NCBI GenBank assembly: GCA_029721515.1
Contig: CM056556.1
Coordinates: 1,860,501-1,924,500 of the forward strand
DNA length: 64,000 nt
Source of the DNA: Synanceia verrucosa
Taxonomy: Eukaryota; Chordata; Actinopteri; Perciformes; Synanceiidae
Direction of reading: 5' to 3'
Below, one piece after another: positions 25,601 to 35,746 of the stretch; position 1 is the stretch's first letter, and every line of letters starts with the position of its first letter. The translations under genes were made by a program, and so were the position numbers. The notes beneath the pieces were generated by a model. It searched no databases and was not told the DNA's origin. It was given only the letters and a program-made list of their open reading frames with translations.

Positions 25601-28600
25601 TTATTTCACTGAGCTTCTCATGTCTATTTAACACAAAAATATATGTCTGTTTTCTTTATGGATGATCCCACAGCTGACTTTGATCTGGCTTGTTCTAATG
25701 TTGCAGGTGTCTAGAATAGAATTGATCCCAACCTGGGAAAAAATGCAGAATAGACTCTGAAAACTCATGAATGGACTATATAAAAAATAACCTTTTTAAT
25801 TCCGTTTCCTTTTACTGTAAGTCTCTCTCCATGCCTGCAGAACGGACAGTGGAAAAATCAAAGTATGATCATGACAGAAGGGGAAAAATATGCCGTCCTG
25901 TCCGGATCATTTGGCCACATGTTATCATCCACTTCACATCTGCACTTTGAGCCACTTGGCAGGAAATCAGAGCCGTGTTCTTTCCTCACAACTGAAGCTG
26001 CTTTTGATGCAGAAACAGGTTTTCTACATGCCAGAACACCGCGTTCATTTCTTTCAATGCAAATAAGACGAGAGAATGTAAGACGAACAGAGCGACTTGT
26101 CTTCATGGTCCAGTTTTGTTTTCAAAATTAAACTACAGACTGAATCACTGATTATTTATTCAATTAATCAATTAATTGTTTGGTCACAAAAATGGCGAAA
26201 AGTGTTGATCAGGATGTTGATCCTCAGATGTCTCAAAGATGTTCAGTTTGCAGTCGTAGAGGAAAGAAACGAGGAAATATTCACATTTAAGGAGGTGCAA
26301 GTGAAGATTTTAGGGTTTATTTTTCTCAGAAATGACTCAAACATTTTTTTTTTTATCAGCTCTCATTATTAATAGTTTAGTGACTCATGTTTTTAATCAT
26401 TGCGGCACTGGTAAAAGATGGATGACGTCTCTGTCAGGTCAATCGATTCTCCTGTGACCTCAGAGGTCAGACGGGGGTCAACTGTTGTACAAGTTACTAC
26501 AGTGTAAATGTGTGAGGAATTAATTTAATTTAAAGTGACAGTCGAGCATCATTTGTGGAAATAATACCATGTCTTCATCAAATCAAATGAAAAGCCTTTA
26601 TTGTCATTATATATGAGGGTGCATACAGCAAAATTAGGAGCTCTGCTCCACATGGTGCAAAAATAATCAGCTTAAAGTTAAGTTGTTTATGAAATAAGAT
26701 ACTATTTACAGTGGTATGGCTAAAACAGCTTTTGCTAAAAGTAAATAAAAAAAAGTTATTGCACATTTTCAGAATTGGAATATTGTACATTGAAGTGGTA
26801 TTATTCTAAATTATTGTTAACCATTAATGCACATAAAGATATCTATTTATAATATATAATATGTATCTATAAGGCATAACATACAGTCATGGAAAAAATT
26901 ATTAGACCACCCTTGTTTTCTTCAATTTCTTGTTAATTTTAATGCCTGGCTCAACTAAAGGTACATTTGTTTGGACAATTATAATGATAACAACAAAAAT
27001 AGCCCATGAGAGTTTAATTTAAGAAGTAAGGATTATTCATTTTCCATGGTTTTCTTGATAATAACCAAAATTACTTAAATTCTTACATCAATAGCTATGG
27101 CATTGTACCGCCAAAAACACTACTTTTAAGCATTCCATGTTTTCTTTTCTGTTTGCTTTAAACACATGATACACACAAGAGTTAATACTTGATTGCATAA
27201 CCATTGTTTTTGATGACTGCAGCCATGCGTCTTGGCATGCTCTCCACCAGCTTCTGACATTGTTCTGCTGTCACAGCAGCCCATTCCTGTTGGACAAATT
27301 CAAACAAATTTTCTTTGTTTTTGGGCTTGTGGTTCTCCATTTTGAGTTTGATGATTTTCCACAGGTTTTCAATTGGATTAAGATCTGGTGATTGAGCAGG
27401 CCAAGGCATGGTGCGAATGTTGTGGTTCTCCATCCAGGCTTTAACTGACCTTGCCGTGTGGCAAGGGGCATTGTCTTGTTGGAAAATCCAGTCATTCGAG
27501 GCAGGAAAGAGTTTTCCAGCTGATGGAAGAAGACTGTTTTCAAGGGTAGTCCTGTACTTGACCTGGTTCATTCGGCCTTCACACAATTGCATTTGCCCTG
27601 TTCCACTCAGACTGAAACAACCCCAGATCATGACTGATCCACCCCCATGTTTTACTGTAGGGGCAAGACAGTCTGGGTTGTAAGCTTCTCCAGGCTTCCT
27701 CCTAACCAGTAAGTTGGCTGGAGTGGGCATCAATTCAAAATTGGATTCATCACTGAAGAGAACCTTAGCCCAATCATCAACAGTCCAATCCTTGTGGTCT
27801 CGAGCAAAGAGTAACCGGGCCTTCCTCTGCCTTTCATTGATGAAGGGCTTCTTGCGTGCTCTGTGTGACTTCAAACCAGCTTCAACAAGTCGGTTTCGAA
27901 CTGTCCTTGCCGAGCAAGTCACATTTCTCGACAGTGCCCACTCATTTTTAAGGTCCCTGGAGGTCTGACGACGATTCCTGACACAGGAACGGATGAGTGC
28001 ACGGTCATCTCGTGGGGTAGAAAGACGCGTTTCCTGCCACGGCCAGGTAGCAATTTGGTAGTGCCATGTTCAGCTTGTTTTTTTGTTGTAATGAACGGCT
28101 GTCTTGGAGATCTTCAGTTTTTTCGCTACCTGTCTCTCACTCATGCCAATTTCCAGCAGTGCCAAGATGGCTGCCTTTGTTGCTTCACATAATTCTTTTG
28201 TTTTAGGCATTATGTGAGAGCTGACAACTTCTGAGTTGTGCTACGGCTTGAATGTAAGCAGGAAACCACTCTAGGCCTTTGCATGTGCAGTGCTGCTTGT
28301 GACATGAAATAGCCTCTTATATACCCTGGGAATCAATTAAACTTAAGAATGTCAAATAGGACATAAAGTATTATGTGACCAGCTGCATTTTTTGTTGTGT
28401 TCATTGTATTATACGTTTAGTGGTACCAGATATTAGAATGAACAAGAAATTGAAGAAAACAAGGGTGGTCTAATAATTTTTTCCATGACTGTATATATAT
28501 ATAACAATATAATAATAAGATAATCGTTTTTAAATGAGTCTGAACTCTATCAAACCACAGACGCTCTGTAGAATGTGTGTTTATATATATATATATAGTT

Positions 28601-30148
28601 TGGATCAATAAGCAGCTTATTGAAGCTTCTGCGTGAGTGTTTGTGGGCACACAGTTGATCTCAGGTTACAGATGTTTTACATCTGTTTTACAGAGGTGAG
28701 AAACGTGTCCAGAGATTTCAGACATAAATTACATTGAAGGTGATCCACTTGACTTATTTCCCTCATGTCCTCTCTTTGAAAATTCAGTAACAAGCTCATT
28801 TCACGCTTTCCACTTGAAAATACGTGAACTGTGCCCCACCTTCGTCACGCTCCGCTTTTTATCGTCTTTTTCTGTAAGGTGATAGCAGCGAGACCAGAGG
28901 GTCAGAGAGGCATGACTGGAAAAAAATAATAAAAGAATGATTATTCAGACAGAGGCAGGTCAGCAGCTCATTTTGTGCTCATGTCTCCAGACGCACATAC
29001 GTAGGCAGCATGCCCGGGCGCATCATCAACGGCCTGAAGACGGTGGCCGTCAATAACCCCGTGTTCCTCCTGGACGAGGTGGATAAGCTGGGGAAGAGCC
29101 TCCAAGGAGACCCTGCAGCTGCTCTGCTGGAGGTCAGCTCTGGATTATAGTGCAAACACTGCCACATGGTTTCTCTGTCTGGTTTTTAAACCCTAACTTC
29201 ACTTTGCCGTGCTCCCACTTTCAACACTTTCTGCACCTGGTCCACTCCTGAGGGGAAAAACTGCAACCAGCAAAAGCCGTCACTTGATACAGACGGCCAT
29301 CAAATCCAAAAACCTCATCCAGATTAACTCACTGAATCCCAGCCCTTTTATAAAACAGAAAGTATTTTTCTCCAGTCATATTTCTAGACCCACAGAATAT
29401 TTTGTACTATGTCTCTGAAAACAGTGAATAGCTCAAATGAAAGAAGAGACTCTCTATTTCATCATGAAAAAAATGTTTGTTTTTACCTTGTTCCATTCTT
29501 GTTTTATCAGAGGTAGAGTAGAGGACACTTTCACCAAAATCACCACTTTTTCTCCAGATTCTGTTTGTTTTGCTCTCTAATCTCGATCGTCTCCACTTCC
29601 TGTTTTGATCTCTGTGGTGTATACCGTCTCTTTATGCTCTGACTACATCTCCCAGAAGCCCCAGCATTACTCACAGGCTGAGTGAGAGCGCGATCGATGA
29701 CCCGCTGCCAAAAAACACTTTGACGTATTTGTCCATCGATGGCACCCAGACTTAAATGTAACTGTCATATTTAGCCATGAGATTGAGAATCTTTTAGATA
29801 GAACAGACTAGAGAATCCCTTTTTTCAGCAGCATAAACAAGTTATAGTCAGAAAAAAAAACAGTAGAACAGCAATAATGAACAATTAATAATAATAATCG
29901 TTTACAGTATGTGCTAAAATATTATTTTATATTTTAATGGCAAATGAAATGGAATTAAATACAATATGGAAACTATGGAAACGACTTAAATTATAAAAAT
30001 AGTCCTAAAATAAAAACAGTGAAAGTTTGCAGTGAAAAACCAGTATATACATGTACACATGCTGATGTTATAGAGTTCCTGTTCCCCAGTCATGGATGTT
30101 TTCCACCTCACCAGATGTCACAGATTCTCCTCATTGAGCTGGACTCCT

Positions 30149-30208
<60 letters not shown>

Positions 30209-33200
30209 AAACTTCTTGACGCTAAGCGTTGCTGAAAATCCAATCCTTGAATAGAGAGTCAAACGTCTCCACATGTTCCCTCTTAGGTTCTAGACCCGGA
30301 GCAGAACCACAGCTTCACAGACCATTACCTCAACGTGGCCTTTGATCTCTCTCAAGTGCTCTTTATCGCCACGGCGAACACCACGGCAACCATTCCTCCG
30401 GCCCTGCTGGACCGCATGGAGGTGCTGCAGGTCCCAGGTGGGTTCAGAGCTGCACTGTCTTTTATTCTTTTTATTGACAGCTTCATGGTGGAAATGGTAC
30501 GGAAACAAAGACAAAACGACTGGATGAAGAGAGAAAAAAGGTTTTATTTCTCTGTCAGGATATTTCCATAATTATATCAGACTCTAAAAACAATCTGAGC
30601 CTGACAGCGAAATAAAGAATCACTTTAAAGTGACGTAATGTTCAGGTTTCCTCGGGGTGGGTATTTGAAGGACTTCACGATATATGTATCGCTATACTTG
30701 AGTCACGATACGATACGTCATTGAGATGTGATATTCTACATAGATCACTTAGAAATTTAAAATGCAAACATAAACACATATATTTAGGGCTGTCAGAGTT
30801 ACTGCATTAACACAGATTTTTTTTTTATTATGTCAACGTGCGGACGTTCTGGATTTACGATTGGTACAAAACATGACTCTTTGGGGGGGAAATAAATATT
30901 GAGAAATTAAGTATTGATATTATATCAGTAGAGAAAGTATTGGGATATATTGCCGTATTGATGTTTTTTCCCAGCCCTAAGAGTTACTCTTCAAATCTGA
31001 TGATTTAATGAGAAGGCTACGTTAGCATCTGCTAGCATGACACCCAAATCTGCGTTAAAACTGCCGACAAGGTTGATTTACGACGTTGAGGAAGTGATTC
31101 AATGAAGTGTGTTTCAGGCTACACTCAGGAGGAAAAGGTGGAGATAGCGCACCGTCACCTGATCCCGAACCAGCTGGAGCAGCATGGATTAACACCTCAG
31201 CAGCTGCATATTCCACAGGACAGCACGCAGGCGATAATCAGCAGGTAAACACCAGCACAGAGGCTTTCATGTCCGCAGTAGATATCTGTTATTATTCTAA
31301 TAGCTTCTGACACCTCTGAGTCTGCTGCTGTGCACATTTCACTTCAACAAGACAACAAACAACAAGTCAATAAACTGGTCTTTATCGTGATAGCAGTGTT
31401 TGTAGGAGCAACCGCAACCTTGTGTTGTCTTAACATTCTGTCTGCTCAGACCCATAATTTATTAGAATTATATCCTGAAATCTTAATGAATGTCTGAGTT
31501 TTCCTTCTTTACAGTGCAGAACCAGAAACACTGCATCGTATTGGCTGCACACTCCACCTTTCTGTACAGTTTCTGTCTCCGTTTATCTTTTCTCATATTT
31601 CGCTGTTTTTCAGAACCAGAGTTTCTGATTCTGAAAAACAGACAGTATACCTGCAGGCAGTGATCTGCTGATGGTAGAGCAGTAACAGGAGCAGACCTGC
31701 AGAGCCTCTGCACAAAGCTAGCATCCCTCCAGGTTACCATAGAAACAGCCACCGGCACACAGCTCGGTGCTGATCCGATGATAGCCCTGGTTTCAGTGGC
31801 TACGTAACTTTAATGAAACGAAACTAAAGGCAGAAGAGCTGATAACAGCTGCGTACCTTCAGAGTGAAACCTCACCTCCTGCCTTTTTTTTTTCAGTTAC
31901 ACCCGTGAGGCAGGCGTTCGCTCCTTAGAGAGGAAGTTTGGGGCGATCTGCCGAGCCGTGGCTGTTAAGGTCGCTGAAGGTCACAGAGTCTCCAAGGCGG
32001 AGGCTTCGACCCCCGAGGGTCCAGACCAGCAGGGAGGTGAGACTCTGTCTGCAGGAGGTACAGTACTGTAGATATAGCTGGTTTAGAGCCGGTCTAGACC
32101 TGATACTGGTTCAGGTACTGTAGATACAGCTGGTTTAGACCCGGTCTAGACCTGATACTGGTTCAGGTACAGTAGATACAGCTGGTTTAGAGCCGGTCTA
32201 GACCTGATACTGGTTCAGGTACTGTAGATATAGCTGGTTTAGAGCCGGTCTAGACCTGATACTGGTTCAGGTACTGTAGATATAGCTGGTTTAGAGCCGG
32301 TCTAGACCTGATACTGGTTCAGGTACTGTAGATATAGCTGGTTTAGAGCCGGTCTAGACCTGATACTGGTTCAGGTACTGTAGATATAGCTGGTTTAGAG
32401 CCGGTCTAGACCTGATACTGGTTCCGGTACAGTACATATAGGTGGTTTAGAGCCGGTCTAGACCTGATACTGGTTCAGGTACAGTATAGCTGGTTTAGAG
32501 CCGGTCTAGACCTGATACTGGTTCAGGTACAGTATAGCTGGTTTAGAGCCGGTCCAGACCTGATACTGGTTCAGGTACTGTAGATACAGCTGGTTTAGAG
32601 CCGGTCTAGACCTGATACTGGTTCAGGTACTGTAGATACAGCTGGTTTAGAGCCGGTCTAGACCTGATACTGGTTCAGGTACAGTAGATACAGCTGGTTT
32701 AGAGCCGGTCTAGACCTGATACTGGTTCAGGTACAGTACATATAGCTGGTTTAGAGCCGGTCTAGACCTGATACTGGTTCAGGTACAGTAGATACAGCTG
32801 GTTTAGAGCCGGTCTAGACCTGATACTGGTTCAGGTACAGTAGATACAGCTGGTTTAGAGCCGGTCTAGACCTGATACTGGTTCAGGTACAGTATAGCTG
32901 GTTTAGAGCCGGTCTAGACCTGATACTGGTTCAGGTACAGGAGATACAGCTGGTTTAGAGCCGGTCTAGACCTGATACTGGTTCCGGTACAGTATAGCTG
33001 GTTTAGAGCTGGTCTAGACCTGATACTGGTTCAGGTACAGTATAGCTGGTTTAGAGCCGGTCCAGACCTGATACTGGTTCAGGTACTGTAGATACAGCTG
33101 GTTTAGAGCCGGTCTAGACCTGATACTGGTTCAGGTACTGTAGATACAGCTGGTTTAGACCCGGTCTAGACCTGATACTGGTTCAGGTACTGTAGATACA

Positions 33201-35701
33201 GCTGGTTTAGACCCGGTCTAGACCTGATACTGGTTCAGGTACAGTAGATACAGCTGGTTTAGAGCCGGTCTAGACCTGATACTGGTTCAGGTACTGTAGA
33301 TATAGCTGGTTTAGAGCCGGTCTAGACCTGATACTGGTTCAGGTACAGTATAGCTGGTTTAGAGCCGGTCTAGACCTGATACTGGTTCAGGTACAGTATA
33401 GCTGGTTTAGAGCCGGTCTAGACCTGATACTGGTTCAGGTACTGTAGATATAGCTGGTTTAGAGCCGGTCTAGACCTGATACTGGTTCAGGTACAGGAGA
33501 TACAGCTGGTTTAGAGCCGGTCTAGACCTGATACTGGTTCAGGTACAGTAGATACAGCTGGTTTAGAGCCGGTCTAGACCTGATACTGGTTCAGGTACAG
33601 GAGATACAGCTGGTTTAGAGCCGGTCTAGACCTGATACTGGTTCAGGTACAGTAGATACAGCTGGTTTAGAGCCGGTCTAGACCTGATACTGGTTCAGGT
33701 ACAGTACATATAGCTGGTTTAGAGCCGGTCTAGACCTGATACTGGTTCAGGTACAGTATAGCTGGTTTAGAGCCGGTCTAGACCTGATACTGGTTCAGGT
33801 ACAGTATAGCTGGTTTAGAGCCGGTCTAGACCTGATACTGGTTCAGGTACTGTAGATACAGCTGGTTTAGAGCCGGTCTAGACCTGATACTGGTTCAGGT
33901 ACTGTAGATATAGCTGGTTTAGAGCCGGTCTAGACCTGATACTGGTTCAGATACAGTATAGCTGGTTTAGAGCCGGTCCAGACCTGATACTGGTTCAGGT
34001 ACAGTAGATACAGCTGGTTTAGAGCCGGTCTAGACCTGATACTGGTTCAGGTACAGTAGATACAGCTGGTTTAGAGCCGGTCTAGACCTGATACTGGTTC
34101 AGGTACAGTATAGCTGGTTTAGAGCCGGTCTAGACCTGATACTGGTTCAGGTACTGTAGATACAGCTGGTTTAGAGCCGGTCTAGACCTGATACTGGTTC
34201 AGGTACAGTAGATACAGCTGGTTTAGAGCCGGTCTAGACCTGATACTGGTTCAGGTACAGTATAGCTGGTTTAGAGCCGGTCTAGACCTGATACTGGTTC
34301 AGGTACAGTATAGCTGGTTTAGAGCCGGTCCAGACCTGATACTGGTTCAGGTACAGTACATATAGCTGGTTTAGAGCTGGTCCAGACCTGATACTGGTTC
34401 AGGTACAGTATAGCTGGTTTAGAGCCGGTCCAGACCTGATACTGGTTCAACCACCAGGTGTCACACTTGACTCAGCAGCTGTTCCCAGAGTAAAAACTGA
34501 AGGAGGCCTTGAAAGAGACTCCAGTAGACCTGGTGGTGGTGATGATAATGATGCCAATTAACACTAAAGAAGAAGAAACAGAGAGTGGAGCGACAGCAGC
34601 CTGTTTAATCAGCTTCACATCAAAATGTGATCACTTTGGTGCTTTTCTAGTTTCCTTTTGGACTTTTAAAGTGCTGATTCATCATCCCAGAATCATTCAT
34701 AAGCTAACTTTATATTATGATCATCATGTTGTCATATTTCTGATCGCTAATGCAATAAATTTTAGGATATTTTTTCATGAGTTAATTATAACATTTTTGG
34801 TGTGATTCAGTGTTTGGCTGCACTCAGCTCCGCCCTCTGCTGTCCCTTCTGGATGTAAAAGAACTAATAAATAATTATATGATGGTTTTAAAGATATTCA
34901 TTCATTATATGATGATGGTAAAGATAATAATCTACTTAAAGAGCGTTATAATAGCGCTTCCTTCATGTCTCTTGGACGGTGATGTCGATTGATGACCTCA
35001 CCAGGATTCATTTGTGCTCAGGTAAGGCGACGCCTCCAGAGATGCCCATCGTGATCGACCAGGTGGCCCTCAAAGACATCCTGGGACCTCCTCTGTTTGA
35101 GATGGAGGTGAGACCTTCACTTTTATGTCTTTCTGTCAGAACAAGGCAGCAGCTGCTTCATCATCAGCATCATACAGTGTGATGGGAAACAGGCTGTGAG
35201 ATCCATTATGGAGAACATGATACCTCAGGAACACCTGGTCGCAATTTCTGAATTTTTATATTTCACTTTTTTTAGTGTGGGGTCAGAAGTCACTGTTACC
35301 TTAGAAAAAAAAAGCAGTTTTGGGCCATAAATCAAGAGTTCAACATTTTATCCTCTTCAGCATTTGAGTGAAATTGAATCTGGTTGGCCGAGGCGTTCAG
35401 CTGCAGGGCAGTAACTCTAGAAGAGTGACAGCACAGCTGGACAGATGTGTTGTGTGTTGGAAGGTGTCGGAGAGGCTCACCCTGCCAGGTGTGGCCGTGG
35501 GTCTGGCCTGGACCCCCCTGGGTGGGGAGATCCTGTTTGTGGAGGCCAGTCGAATGGAGGGAGAAGGTCAGCTCACTCTGACCGGTCAGCTGGGAGACGT
35601 CATGAAAGAGTCAGCACATCTGGCCATCAGCTGGCTCCGAGCGAACGCCAAGACCTACCAGCTCACCAACAGTGAGTCCACACACGTCTGCAGCCGCTCT
35701 A

Positions 35702-35746
<45 letters not shown>

